Below, piece by piece: positions 24,850 through 38,500 of a stretch of 64,000 nucleotides of DNA. Source of the DNA: Branchiostoma belcheri. Its lineage: Eukaryota; Chordata; Leptocardii; Amphioxiformes; Branchiostomatidae. How positions within the stretch are numbered: position 1 is the first letter of the stretch; each line of letters opens with the position of its first letter. Under the pieces are notes generated by a model, which had not been told where the DNA came from, ran no database searches, and saw only the letters and a program-made list of their open reading frames with translations. The translations under genes were made by a program, and so were the position numbers. Location: NCBI RefSeq assembly GCF_001625305.1, contig NW_017804464.1, positions 2,125,501 to 2,189,500 on the forward strand, given 5' to 3'.

Positions 24850-27800
24850 ATGACTGCGGGCGACAACATGGCGATCAGTCCGGATTCCGGTAAGTTTGGG
24901 TAAAAATCACCGTAAATTTGCAGTATTCGTCGGTTCTTGCAAATCATAGATGGATTTCCTATCCCACCTGTGCACGCAAAGTGTTCTTGTAAGCACAGAT
25001 ATCGCCGATTCTGTCTGGCTTATTTTGTAAGGCGATCAACTACTGTTGTGAGGTAGGAGGGCATATCTATTTTTATTAGTGCATAAATAATTTGATCATT
25101 AATGAAAATCTAGATCAACTGTGACGTTACGTCAAGCACCGAAAATATTGATATTGGTCAGATATTAAAAGCCTTTTACCTTCAATTTAGATTAATTCCA
25201 TTTGATCATGATATATGTTTGTTGATCGGACTACTAGTAACAGGTGCATTTCACACATCTCCTTTGTCTTGTCAGCGTGGATCTGAAAGATTCTTTCAAG
25301 AAAGCACTGTAGATTGAATTCTTGATTATTGGTTTTTAGAAAATGATATATGAGTTTTAGTTTTCAATTTTTGATGTACCAAATAACCAATTAAACCGCA
25401 CAAGAGCTTTGTACTTCATTTCTCTCAGGTTCATCAAAAGTTCCATGTTTTATCCTAAGGATATTTTGTTGTTTGTCCAGCCTGCTACAGGTTCCTGGTG
25501 CTGTTCTTCAACTGCATGTTGACGTTCGGCTCCTACTTCTGTTTTGACATGCCCAGTGTTCTACAGGATGTATTCCAAGGGGTGCGTAATGGATAATGAT
25601 CATTTGTGTATATATCAAAGTACTGTACAGTATTTCTGCAATTCTGTTTAATCTTTTGTGATTTCTGTGCTTACGTAGACCATGTCCATCGAATGAATCG
25701 AATGTGTATTTGACAAAGTTCAGGTATGACTACCTCAGATTACTGGTACCTCCTTATGGAATACGTGTACATGTATATCATACAGATTCTCTCTCCCTCT
25801 CTTCTTCCCTCTTAGTTATGACAGTTACTGTAGATATATTGTTAGTGTTAAAATCCATGCTGCTGTTGCACTTTTGCCTTTAAGTGTAAGTCAGACGTAT
25901 AAAGTTTGTACATTATTTCCTGATCCTTTCAGCCAATAGAATGTGTCAGAAATGCCACGGCCAACCATACTGATGGCAGCTGGTACAACCTGACCAAGAG
26001 TTGTGAGGAGGGACTGGGCATGTCGTCGGAGGAGTATAACTTACTGTACGCCATCTATGCTTGGACGTGAGTATGGTGATACCGATGTCCCTTTCCTCAA
26101 TCAAAATCATTGAATTTATTGTTGACTAGCCTGTGTTACAAAATCTTCCATCAGGGGTTGATTAGGCTTCATTAGGCTAGGTTAGTCATTGATTTATGGG
26201 ATAAAAGTGGGATAGAAAATCATTTAAAGTACTCATTTTTGTTTCAAACTTCTGTATGTCTTTGTTCTGTAGGAATGCATTGGTGGTCATAGCAGCGGGA
26301 TTCCTCATCGATAAGCTGGGCAACAGGAGTAAGTTATCATAAACATTCATCTGTGTTGTTAGTTAGATGTATAAAAGTTACAACTTTTGTTCCAACACAA
26401 AGGTAAATGTTCTCACCTACAGGTTTTAACCAGTCACTCTGGTCTTCTTCAATGAACAGACCATTGAGACTTGTCATGTGGCTTCTCTAAAGTGTGCCGT
26501 CAACACTGGGTCAAAGGTATCTGGTAAAGGATGTCGGCCCCCGTTGTAGTTGATAGGTATGCAGGAAAAAGTATTTAGAGCCCTGTGATTATATATTTGT
26601 TTTATTGTCATGTATTTTTCTACCCATCACAGTTGGTGTGTTCCTGTTCTCTGGGCTGTGTGTGGTGGGCTCGTCCATATTTGCCATTGGCACCATGTTC
26701 AAGGGCACCAAGTACATGCTTCCCCTCATGCTTGTAGGGCGGCTGCTCTTTGGCTCAGGAAATGGCTCTCTCACAAGTAAGTCAACTTCTCCTGTAGTCT
26801 TACACACAGATTACTCGTAATTGAGGGTCCTGAGTTTTTTAAAACTCGATCAAACTCTGAGCTCTTGGACATAATCATTCAGATCATTCAAGATTTGTCT
26901 TTGACAGAACGTTTGATTTTGTATTCCAGTTGTACAGAACAGAATCACAGCCTTCTGGTTCAAGGGAAAAGAGCTGGCATTGGCATTCGGTCTGACGCTG
27001 ACTGTGTCTCGTCTGGTAAGACATAGATTATCATTCTGTTTTTCCTTGTACAATTTTGCAACTTGAATGCTCCTTTCTTGTCATTTCCGTCATGCCTTTG
27101 AGTGGCCAGTATAGACAGGTTTTACTGTACATGTCTTTATAGTCTCTTCTGTCAAATGATTTTATGGATAAACTGTTGAATTATGGCAGAATAGTACTTA
27201 TGCCATTTTCCCATCACAGGGTAGTGTGCTGAATTTCTTTGTGACAGAAAGTTTTGAGGAAAAGTTTGGACTGGATTGGACCTTATGGGGAGGTAAGTAG
27301 TACAATGTAGTACTTATATTTAGTAATTTATGTGTCATCTTGGCTTAGAATTTCATTCCTTCACAGTAAGGCTCTACCACAGTCACCTATTTCTTTGATG
27401 GATGTCAGTACAGGTGTTCTTTTCATTTAAAGTAAATTTCATAGAAAAAAATTGAGGCCCATGACAGCAGCATAGGAAGAAGACATTGGCACTTAAGTGT
27501 TATCTTCTGGATCTATGATTGTAATCATGTTACTGACTGTTTTATTTCAGGTGCAGTCCTGTGTGGCCTGGGTTTTGTTTCAGCTGCTATTGTCAGTGCT
27601 CTGGATGTTGTAGGGGTACGGAACCTTGGACAGGTGAGAGTCATTATATGTAACAAGAATTCAGAAACAGTCTATCAGGATCCTGAGTTATTTAACCTAG
27701 ACAGCAATTGACAGACTGACACTATTCCTAAGGAGAGAGGGACTTAGGCTTTTCTATTCCAATATTTTTTTCACACACATCTTTGAATTCCCACCTTCTA

Positions 27801-30800
27801 AATTTTTACCAGCTGTCATCACTAGAGAGACTCTTTTGTATGTTAAGGAGATCTTGTATCTTTGTTGTGAGGGAAATAATCTTGTTGCTGTTTTGGTACT
27901 TTCAGACGGAAAATATGGCTGTTCAGTCCAAGAAAATGGTAAGTCTTCTTGCTTTTAAAACACTAACTAAAAAACTCTGTAACACATATTATATCATTAA
28001 CAAATGTGGCCTATAGCATGAGAGAGATAGATATCACTCATTCGATTTTTTAGTAACTGACTCCTTTCTTCCTTTATTTCCAGAGGTTCACAGATATCAA
28101 GTACTTTACAGGATCCTTCTGGCTGCTGGTACTGACAATTATGTTCTTCTATAATGGAGTCTTTCCCTTCGTAGCTGACGCCAGGTAGGTTTTCCAATTC
28201 ATGGATCCTGCATATGCCAAACTTGCACCACATGGTACTGAACCCACATAAGTTTTTATGGAAAGGGGCATAAAATGAGTTTTGCAGGAAAAACTTGTCT
28301 GGTGCAGGTTACTTTCAATGACTTTCAAACATGTATATGAACATAAATGTGTGAAATGTTAATTATTCTGAACATAAATCTCTGAAACTATGCAGGCAAA
28401 GACATTGACCTTCCCCTTTCTTTTCTCTTTTTTTGTGTGCAATTCCTAAGAAACAGATTGTAACACACCTTAATGTCCCTCCTGACATATTTCTAGTAAA
28501 AGAAACACTGAGTAATAGAAGACTTGATTTTTTTTGCAGCAACTTCATCCAGGACAAATATCACTACCCCCCTGACACCTCCTCGTATTTTGCTGGTGCC
28601 ATATACTTTGTGTCCATGGTGGCTTCAGCACTCATTGGGATAGCTATTGTAAGAATGTTTTTTTATTACATGTACTAAGTGTAGCACCTGTAGGTGTTGA
28701 TTTGCTGATTTAAAGACAGTTGTGAAATTAGAAAAGTGACATCTGCAAAGCAAATGCATAATGTTTACCTTCACATACAGTCTGCTCTGTTAATTCTTAC
28801 TCAAAGACATTCACATACCGGGGTATTTGATGACAGGAGTCTAAATCCCTCCTACTATAAAATTGCAACATGATGTAACGCAACAGCAGTTACCATGGTG
28901 AGAGACAGTCTGGTTCAGTCAGGTCAGAGGTCACTGTTTGGAGAAGTAGAAGAAGAAGAAGAAGAAGAGGAAACAATATGTTTTCCTTCGGTAAATATGG
29001 TGATGGACCAGGAAAAAAGTGACTTGAAATGAACAAATTGCATTTTGCCATTTCAGTATGAGTTAAAAGGGCCAAACATTTTATAGGTAGTGCTACGTGT
29101 ACCTTGCCTAGATTATAACTAGGATCTTGCTATTGTTAAGACTTTCGTCCAATTTTTCTCGTCAGGATTTTGTAGGTTACCGAGGTATCCTGGCAGTGAC
29201 CTGTGCTGTACTGACCATCCCGGTGTTTGGACTCCTGGCCTTCACCTATGTCCATCCTCTGGTCTGTACCATCTGGCTGGGAGTCATGTACTCTATTGCT
29301 GCTGTAAGTATGCAAATATGATACAGTCAAACCTGTACAAGTGAAGACCTCTCAGGGTTCGAAATACATGTACCTACTTTTGCACTCTCATCACACTAGT
29401 CAACTTGCTTAAGATGATCAGTGGGCAGCCTGAGGACAAAAAAAAAAGAATTTTACACCCAGCCTCTACATTAGAATGCCCAATTTGACCACTTTTTCGT
29501 GTTCCTTTCCTTGGCTTGACACATGTAGTGTTAAGAATCCTGTCCATAGTGACCAATCATTCAATCAATCATAATGTCCACACAGACCAGATTTTATTGG
29601 GTTAAGAATAAATCAACAGCAAGGATTTGACGTTTCTTTCCTGTATGGATAAGTTTCCTTCTAAAATCTCCACACTTATTCTACATGTGCCATACAGACA
29701 GCGCCATTTTGAGCAGATTCTTACCAACTGTCTTGTGTTGTCTTCTCCCAGGCGAGTTTGTGGCCGTCCATCCCCCTGGTGGTGTCTCAGGCCACCCTCG
29801 GGACAGCCATGGGACTGACCACGTCTGTACAGATGATCGGCATCGGGATCTGTAACCTGGTCATCGGAGCTCTGCTGGACAAGCACGGAGAGTGAGTAAC
29901 TGTAGTGATGGAAACCAACATGGAGCACATGTACTGCACCTAATTATCATAAGCAAGACCCAGATTTTTCACAGCTTTCGTTGGATATTTGGTGTATATG
30001 ACAGGTTTGGGTGGTAATTTTTTGAAAGGTTTAGTTAAATTTTTTCACATGTAATTTACCAACTATGAACTTTCATGCTAGTATGTTAAAATCTAATCCA
30101 GTAGTACGAAATGAATCTCAGACTTTAACACATAAATACCTTATCTGATAGCACTAGTAGTATTTTGTACTCTGTGTAATATATCCTGTATTTGAATGTG
30201 TACTGACAGTCTGTACTGACAATGACATATGTACCTGTCTCTGTGGCAGTGAGCCCATCCCCCTGTACCGGTGGAAGTACATGATCATCTTCCTGTTTGC
30301 CAACACTCTGGCCTGTGTGGCTACCTCTGTCTTACTCAACATCGTGGACAGGAGATCGGTAAGAAACCACCCAACATGCACAGATAGACTGTACAGTGTA
30401 AATTTTACGCTGTAGTATGGTGCAGTATTTTCTTCAGAGGATTACAATAGAAGCATTTTCACTGCGAAAAAACTGTTTAAGTACACTTTATAAAGCATGC
30501 ATAGAGGTCTGTTTCTTCCCTCGCGTTTGCTAGAAGATAGGATTTTGTGTAGTGTTTATTCTTTGAGTTCTCAAGAGGCAGGCTGTGGAGGTTTACCGCA
30601 TGTAAGTCCGTGCTACAAGTGTCAACTATCTTGATATTTGTCCTTTCGTTCTTACTCTTACTCTCATAATCCTAAATTGAAGCGAGTCCATCCTTCTGAA
30701 GTGACATGAATCAAAGTTGAAAAATTCTGACTGTCTTTTAAGCAAATATCCTAAAATTTAAAGACTCAAATCTCTAACTGGATTCTACCAGATCAGAGTC

Positions 30801-31013
30801 TCTGCCCTGAAGACCAGTCTACTGCCTGTATAATATTTGCCTGCCCCTGTGATGTACATGTAGGGTGGTGTGCTGAACTTCTCCAAGATGAGGTCTGCGA
30901 GGGAACTGCCCCTGAAGGACCCAGACGATCTACAGGACACACACGACGAAGAGGAGGGGGAATACGGGGAGACAGACAGGCTGCTGGCTCCAGGAGCGCG
31001 CTCTGTCAACTGA
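24850..31013 (+). CDS. MFSD1: MFSD1-type lysosomal major facilitator transporter, 15 exons
   Basis: Exons: 24850-24889, 25481-25581, 25933-26066, 26273-26328, 26633-26776, 26930-27015, 27220-27292, 27551-27633, 27906-27938, 28084-28184, 28540-28648, 29166-29303, 29752-29891, 30250-30358, 30864-31013. They join in frame to 498 residues plus stop; human MFSD1 is of similar length. Family hallmarks are LTFGSYFCFD in TM1, LLYAIYAWTN and GFLIDKLGNR at TM2 and the following loop, GRLLFGSGNGSL, and AFWFKGKELALAFGL. MFSD1 is a 12-TM lysosomal membrane protein reported to export dipeptides and to pair with GLMP. The lumenal TM1-TM2 loop has three sequons (N54, N58, N66). The acidic C-terminal tail has E485-T-D-R-L-L490, a [DE]xxxLL sorting signal. 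The first of two in-frame Mets (24850, 24868) is used; either is possible. It could be a paralogue rather than the strict orthologue. Confidence 0.87.
26376..26590 (-). mobile_element. Dispersed repeat, possible Penelope-like element tail, copy 1
   Basis: Shares with 52850-53045 the words CCAACACAAA, ACCAGTCACTC, GGTCTTC, GTCAACACTGGGTCAAAGGT, ATCTGGTA and GATGTCGGCCCCCGT. The pattern of a GAC-GGAGTGACTGGT-type hairpin near the end recalls Penelope-like element ends, but this assignment is weak. It is in an MFSD1 intron. Confidence 0.5.
28756..29000 (-). mobile_element. Inverted-repeat element family A, copy 2
   Basis: Begins GCATAATGTTTACC and ends TTCGGTAAAT. Shares TCCCTCCTACTATAAAATTG and GTTACCATGGTGA with copy 3, plus an expanded GAA tract. 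Located in the MFSD1 intron between exons 11 and 12. Confidence 0.8.
29324..29601. mobile_element. Inverted-repeat element family B, interrupted copy
   Basis: CAGTCAAACCTGTACAAGTG at the left; near the right AAGAATCCTGTCCATAGTGA and CACAGACCAGATTTTATTGG resemble the family B right half. A piece of the same right end is near 27102-27129 (GAGTGGCCAGTATAGACAGG). Both are in MFSD1 introns. Confidence 0.5.
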
Positions 31014-32503
31014 GAGCGGAACTGCAGCCAAGCTGTACTAATCGCATTTGTAACCGCACAAACCTTGAGAACCATAATATTATGATTAGATGCAATGCAA
31101 TGTAGGTAGTTTGCTTCTCAAGTAACAAGTAAAGCAGGTGAATTATGAAGGACAATTCATTTAGTTAGTATTGCAATGCAACTTTGCTTTGGCTTAGATT
31201 TTCAGTCACGCACACTGTGTACCCCCTAGTCTCGGTTTACTTTTTAGTGAATTGGATTTTTTTACATACAGAGGTTTGATGTTGGACAACCAGTACTGCC
31301 AGTTTCAAGTCACCAACTGAAATGAAGAATACAACCCTTCACACCACACTTCAGCAAGAATGACTAGATTTTGTATTCTCACTTTGTCAGGTATCCTGTA
31401 TTGGACATGTACATGGCACCAATCAGTTGGTAGACAAACGGTTTATGCCACTAGTTTATAGTTTATAGAGTACATAGTTTATACCAAAGCTCTGAGAATA
31501 TTATACAATGCTATGTGAACTTAAAGACTTTTAAGGTGTCACATTTGTGTATTGCTCACATCTGCGAAATTGTTGAAATTGTCAAGTGATGCAGAAAATT
31601 TAACCTAAAAGATGAATGTAAAAGATATGGCATAAGACTTCAGTACTTAAGTCCATGTTTAGAACTCAAGAAAATCATGAGCTTTGAAGTATGATTCAGA
31701 GTATATGTCTGGGACTAATCAGATTTGTAGCTATACTCTGTAAACTAATGTCCATGTACATGTATATCAAATTGCACTCTTTTAGAAATTGGAGCTGAGA
31801 TTTAGAATACACAGATAATACAGTCGGCACAAGTGTAAGAGTGAATACTTTCCATGCCATGGATAGATCCTTATCAATGGTTAGTTCTCTCACAGCCTAA
31901 TGCTAGAACAAAAAAATGCTATTGTGACGGTATCTTCCTGTGTACATGTAACACTGCCATATGTTGATGTGTGTGTAACATATATCTATGTGATTACTCA
32001 TGTAAGTACAACTGGTATGTCTATGTAAGTGTTGAACTTGAATTGATCATGTGCAATAGCATTGTTATCATTCTCAGCTTACCTGTTCCCACAAAAACAT
32101 GGATTCTGTTTGAAATACACACATGTATTTATGCCTCAATCTTGGGCACATATTAGAGCTAGAGGGTACCGGTAGTTGCTTCAGTTGAATAGGGCTGACT
32201 TCCATGAGAGGAGGTAATACATGTACAAATGTATAACATAAAGTATTATAATTCCTGATTGTTTCGTGGTACAAAATGTACTTTTATACTTGCAGCTTTC
32301 GCGATCAGTTCTATACAGCAAACTTATCGTTACCATTAACAAAGAATTCGCCGACTTTTTTTTTTTGCACCTGCCACCACTGTGAACATACATGTATAGT
32401 AAAATAATACATGTAGTTCTGTGAACACCTCCATTTTTCTCAGATCGCAAACTTTTGCCAATGCAAGTATAGAATGAATTTCAGTTCACTATGAATATCA
32501 AGT
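31014..32503. other. MFSD1 3' UTR and convergent intergenic sequence
   Basis: Between the MFSD1 stop and the stop of the minus-strand cysteine-rich gene there is AT-rich sequence with repeated ACATGTA words and no supported exon. I did not find a convincing AATAAA for either gene in this stretch, so the UTR limits are unknown. Confidence 0.5.
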
Positions 32504-35500
32504 TCATTGGTAATCCCGGATCCATGGGGTCATTAGCAACACGAGTAAAGCGACTGACAGCACAGTGTAAGTGCCATGAACGGTTCCAGCCTGTGAAGTG
32601 TGTAACACACACGGACACTGCTCAAATGGGTTGTAGTCGTCAAACTGGCTGTCGAACCAGTCTGTGATAGCCTTCAGGCCCACATCCAGCAGGCAGTTTT
32701 GGTTAATGTTCCTGTGCCAACAGTCTTTGGTTGTGCGGAATTGCCTGAAAAAGAATAGTCTGTCAAAAACATGCAATATTTACTTTCATCAGAAGGTTAC
32801 GTTTTCGGTTTGACTATCTCTATATAATGTCCTTGGGGTAGAGTGACTGGATGTTGGCAGCATAACTTTTGAAGGTTTGGTTGGATGTTCATGATTTTTG
32901 GTAGGTGTGTTACTGTTGGGGAGATGAAGGTCAAGTTCAAAAATGGGCTTTATGGCGGTTTCCCATGACCATGTTAAAATCAAAATATACCTGCATATAC
33001 GAGGGTCGGCCGGATTGTCACTCCACATGTCCAGAAGTGGCTTCAAACAGGCGGTGTTCCTGTCTGTGAACTTGAAGTTGCACATGGGTCCGTAGTTCTC
33101 CCACGGCAGGGCAAAGTCAAGGCCGTACATCTGACAGAACCACGTGGTGTTCGATATCATCGGATCTGCAAGACACACGTACAAAATGCCCGTTTTTCTA
33201 CTATGAACACAAGCGATTGCTACTGTAAATGATAACAAAGTATAAGGGATCACGAACAACTAGCTGACCATGGAAGATATAACCATGGAGCAATTGTCTG
33301 TTATGTGATTGTGATAGATATAGCCCCTATTGGGGTGGCCGTTTCCCAGTACCCCGGCACTGAAAAGAGCCGGGGATCTGGGAAGCGGCATTCGAAAGTC
33401 TCAGCACTCGGCTTCCAGTACTGACAGGGTTTTTCTAGAGCTAAAGCTGCCTCAGCACTGGAATCCCTGCGCTGAGAACGTCTCAGTGCTGAGCACCACT
33501 TCTGAACTGGCGTTCCAGTGCTGAGAAAGGAAGGCGTTACTTTTGTATATTTGCGTCTGCGATTTACCCGAATTGCGGTTCAGGCGTTTCTGAGTACCTA
33601 CCACTCATTCTGGCGTCCACCTGTTGTTCAACCTGTTCTTCAGGCACGCCTGCGCTCGCGAAGCAGGTGCGGAAGGACTGGCGGCCACAGGTCGTGAAAT
33701 TACCACCGATCTCCCCCGTTCTGACCGTACAAACAAAAAAACTCTGATCAACCACCCAGGACTGTCGTAGGACACAGTCGGTGAAGGTTAGATATCCAGG
33801 TAACGATATGCGCCAGCCAAAAAATAAACGTTGAGTTGCTACCTGAAACATCTGACCGTTTCCAAGATCAGATCCAGTTGCTTGAGTTACTGTTTTTTTT
33901 GTCGTAGGGCAGTTGAAAATTCAATACATCATATCTTTTGTGTTGAAAGAAAATTTCAACTCTACTAGTATATTTAGTACTAGTATATATTGCATATTTT
34001 AAAAGGACCATGTGTTACTCACGCACACTGCTGAAGGGTAGTGTCCGGGTTGTGGCACATGGACGCCACGAGGTTGTCCTCGCACAGACGGAACTTTTCC
34101 AGCCACTCCACGTAGTTACAGCTGCCGACGTTAAACTGGGGGATCTGCTCGATAGCCGGGCGTTCTGACACGTCAGTCTGGGGCGCTGAGGTGTTCAAGA
34201 TCGGAGCAGAGAGATGTTAGTTTCCAAGCAGAGGTTGTTAGGAGTAGGTTACGGTTATCGTCTTCATGTGTATCTGTATAGCAGTATAAGGTCGTATAAC
34301 ACATCAGCTTCGCAGACACACGGTACGTAGCCTGTCACACTTGTAAGTAGTAAGCCTTCGCACGTCTATTATAAACTTTAGGTGATTTTATGTAAATGAA
34401 GCCTAGGAGTCTACTGTACTTGGTAATAAATAATGCGTCTCACTCTAGGTTTGTTCTAGGAAAAACATGGATTTTTGAACACTTTAGGAGTTGGCGACCC
34501 TCTTACAAAACTACTAGTATTTCATACCTGCGTCACAGGGACAGTTTTCCATGAACGGGTTGAAGTCGTCCCACTGCGGGTCTAACCAGTCAATCACAGG
34601 GTCGGCATAGTTACACAGACTGGAGGCGAGCTGGTGCCAGCATTCCTTCGTGTACACGTACTGCCTACAAATTAGTACAAAAGTTTCAAGTTTCGACACA
34701 ATCAAACTGCAAAATATACCAAGCTTTCCACATCTAGTTGATAGTTGACTCGTGTGGCGTACTGAGCGACAGAGCATTCGGCTCGGAACCAAGAGGTCCT
34801 GAGTTCGAATCCATGCCTCCGATCTTGTGCCATTGGGAAAGGCACTTTACACGAATTTCGTCACTGTACTCAGGTGAAAATGGTGTGTTACCGTTCATGC
34901 GGTCGTCTGCGTTGGTGGCGGCATGAAACCTGAAAAAAACTTGAGTGTGCCGTCGCCACGTCTTGTAATAAATGTTGGGAAAAAAGTTGATAGACTATAA
35001 CCCTAGCTTCGTGTAGAATTAGAAGCCTTGTTTAGTAGAGAAACAGAAATATACAATATCAATTAATCCGATAATTCTCCATTACATTTGACTTACCTAC
35101 ACAAGGTTGGGTCGGCAGGATCATTCTGCCATTTCTCCAGGAAGGGAGCGTAGCACCATTCGGTCACCTGCACGGGGAAGTCGGCAGAACATCCCGCCAG
35201 GAACTCCGGGGGATCCCGCTGAACAAGATCGCCGCCATACCTGCAGTGCAAACGTGATGGTCAAGCTACATGAATAGATAAAACTTCCACCGCGACTGCT
35301 GAGTCGAGGTCAGCACTGGTACCCAAGTGCTGAATGGTACGGTGGCCCACAAGTACACACCTGCGTTGCCTGCGCGGACACAGAAGCTGATAGTTTTTAT
35401 CGTCTGAATGCGCAGAGTCATCCTTCTTGATTATCAACGTACAAAAACAGTTACTCGAGCAACTGGATATGATTTTGGAAACTTGGAATCTTATTATAAT

Positions 35501-38500
35501 TACCTGGATGTCTAATAACGACGTCCTCTATGCATCACCCAGTGTACAAAACAACAAATATCGCTCCACCTTACCCAGCGCAGTTGTCGGAGTCGTTAAA
35601 GATGAAGTTCTGGGCCATGGTTTGTTCCACCAGGGTGTTGACCTCCGCTGGGCTGCAGGAGTCGTGACAGTAGTTCCAGTCGTACAGAAGAGAGCGCACG
35701 CACCGGGTGAAGTTTGCAGCTATGTCTCCTGAACTAAACGGTCACAGAGTGATGCTTTTATATAAAAAAGGTCAGTGCAGGATCAACAGACAAAGACCTT
35801 TCATGGGTAGAGTAAATAGTATATTAACTAGAAAGGTAACATTTGCAAAGAAAATGCATAATGTTTACCTTGAAGTTCGCATATGGTCTGCTCTGTTAAT
35901 TCTTACTCAAACACATTCACATATATGATGACAGGAGTTTAAATCCCTCCTACTATAAAATTGCAACATTGTGTAACCCAACACCAGTTACCATGGTGAC
36001 ATACAGTTTAGTTCAGGTCGTTGACCTTTTTGGTTTGGAGAAGAAGAGGAAGAAGGGGAAACTGAGCAAAAACTATATGTTGTCCTTCGGTAAACAGTAT
36101 GATTGTGTGATTGATATGCTGCATTATTCTGCTGTACCTGCACTGCTGGACCGTGGTGCCGGGGTTCTGACACATGGACCGGACCAGACCGGTCTCACAC
36201 CTCCGGAGTCCGGTCCAGAACTCCACAAACGTCATGTTAGCCCGGTCCAGACCGGACACGTCAGGACGTGACGTAGGACGGGCCTGATATGACGTCACTG
36301 TCAGTACAGACAGCACTGGAATAGTGAGATAGTGGGGTTCAAAAATTGCAAAGTGCCATTCCCGTCAGCGACATTTTCGCCAGGTTTTGTAGCCCTGGAT
36401 TCAAACCTATTAAAGCTGCCGAATCTCTTTAGCAAATAGTGAGAACGAAAGAGACTCCGTAGCTAAAATAGGTGGTTGCAGCGTTTTACTGACAAAACGT
36501 GGCATGAAAACGTCCAACAATAGTATAAGCAACACACACGGTGCTTCAGCATGATTGAATAGCATTAACCAGCCACTGGGGTGACAGCGTATAACGTGCT
36601 TCTACCGTGGACTTTGAGCAGCATTGTACATACAATTGTAACAAACTGTAACTGATTGGCCATCACGATTTTTAAAAAATCTTTACCGTTTTATTGCAAA
36701 CAGACTATAGCTACGTAGTACCCGTCGACGTCCACCCCTACCATAGCTGACGTGAATGGGGAACAAAAACAAACTAACAAATCGTTTATTTGACATGGTG
36801 TATTGAAAGACCTGGTTCTCAGTTCTGTTTGTTTTGCTTGCTATCCTAGCGGACGTTGGAGTTTTGAAGCCAGGCGTGGCATTCTATAAACCAGCCTTGC
36901 AGACGTCAACACGTTGATGCGTTGCAATTTACAAGTACAATATGAACCAGGTATATCAGAAGACCGTGGATTGTTGAACTCCACGGCCGTGCTCTTCATC
37001 ACTATAATGATGAACTCCACGGCCGTGGAGTTCATCGATATAGTGATGAAATCAACGGCGATTCCGTCACTAATAGCGGCGATTGGCCGTGGAGTTCATC
37101 GATATGGTGATGAAATCAACGGCGATTCCGTCACTAATAGCGGCGATTGGCCGTTGCGTTCATCGATATGGTGATGAAATCAACGGCGATTCCGTCACTA
37201 ATAGCGGCGATTGGTCGTTGAGTTCATCGATATGGTGATGACTTCAACGGCGATTCCGTCACTAATAGCGGCGATTGGCCGTTGAGTTCATCGATATGGT
37301 GATGACTTCAACGGCGATTCCGTCACTAATAGCGGCGATAGGCCGTTGCGTTCATCGATAAAGTGATGAAATCAACGGCTTTTCCGTCACTAAATCAACG
37401 GCATTTCCGTCACTAATCACTATAACTTAATGATGAATCCCACGGCCGTTGAGTTCATCGATATGGTGATGAAATCAACGGCGATTCCGTCACTAATAGC
37501 GGCGATTGGCCGTTGAGTTCATCGATAAAGTGATGAAATCAACGGCATTTCCGTCACTAATAGCGGCGATTGGCCGTTGAGTTCATCGATATGGTGATGA
37601 ACTCAACGGCGATTCCGTCACTAATATAGTTCATTAATTCATACGGCATTTGTCTACACTCCAAGCAGGGTCGCACGGTATTTTGGCAGTATTTTTGCGT
37701 TTTTAATGCGTCTTTCTACCTTTACGGTTTTTGTTTGGTCGGAGGAGTAATATTTGCCACTTTGTACGACTTTTTCCTGCGCGGATGTCATCTGTCGAGT
37801 CACTTAGAATGACTATAATTTGTGAAATGAAACTTGGATGTCGATACTGATAGCAATTAATAAGATATGAATCGAAATAATGTTTGAATTTTGTATTGTA
37901 CGCATTTATATTGTGTATTTCTATGACTGATTATTGTAACTGAACCGAAGCATTAGACCCCTGATCCACCTCCCCTTGAACTCTTGAAAAGCGGCTCAGG
38001 CCGAAGAGGTGTACTGTTACATACTGTACTTTTTCAAGGTTAAATAAGGGTTAAAAAAAGCAACTCCGTTGAAAAAGTGTAAAACTATATTTTCAGGGTC
38101 AAAATTTACATTTTTAATACTTACAGTGTCTACCCCAATTGAAGAGGCACCTAATAATATGCCCAAAATTCTATGGGAAGACGGCTGGAAATCTTTGTTC
38201 ATCGATATGAGATTTTCGACATACTTCTCTAAATCCGGTCCAACAGCCTTGAGTATGGTTCGCAATGCATGGCGGTATAGCATCAGTTGTTTCGGCAGAA
38301 CAATAGAAGTTCAACGGCGGCCATGTTTGTTCCCGTATAACAACAACATATTCATATAACATCACTGCATATCTACAACTGCAACCATTTTAAAACATAA
38401 ATACAAATATGTAATTATGCAGGTTCTATTAAGCATGTGTTGAAGCCACGAAGAAATCGCTATAATCTCCAACTTGACACTGCATCCGGTGTTGTGTTAT

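Noticed and set aside
34746..34830. tRNA gene
   Set aside because: A and B boxes are present but the acceptor stem does not pair and a SINE body follows.
35733..35735. Acceptor TTCAG before GAGACATAG for exon 3 of the cysteine-rich gene
   Set aside because: It leads to a stop codon in the frame carried from exon 2; the TTTAG four bases earlier in the transcript keeps the open frame.
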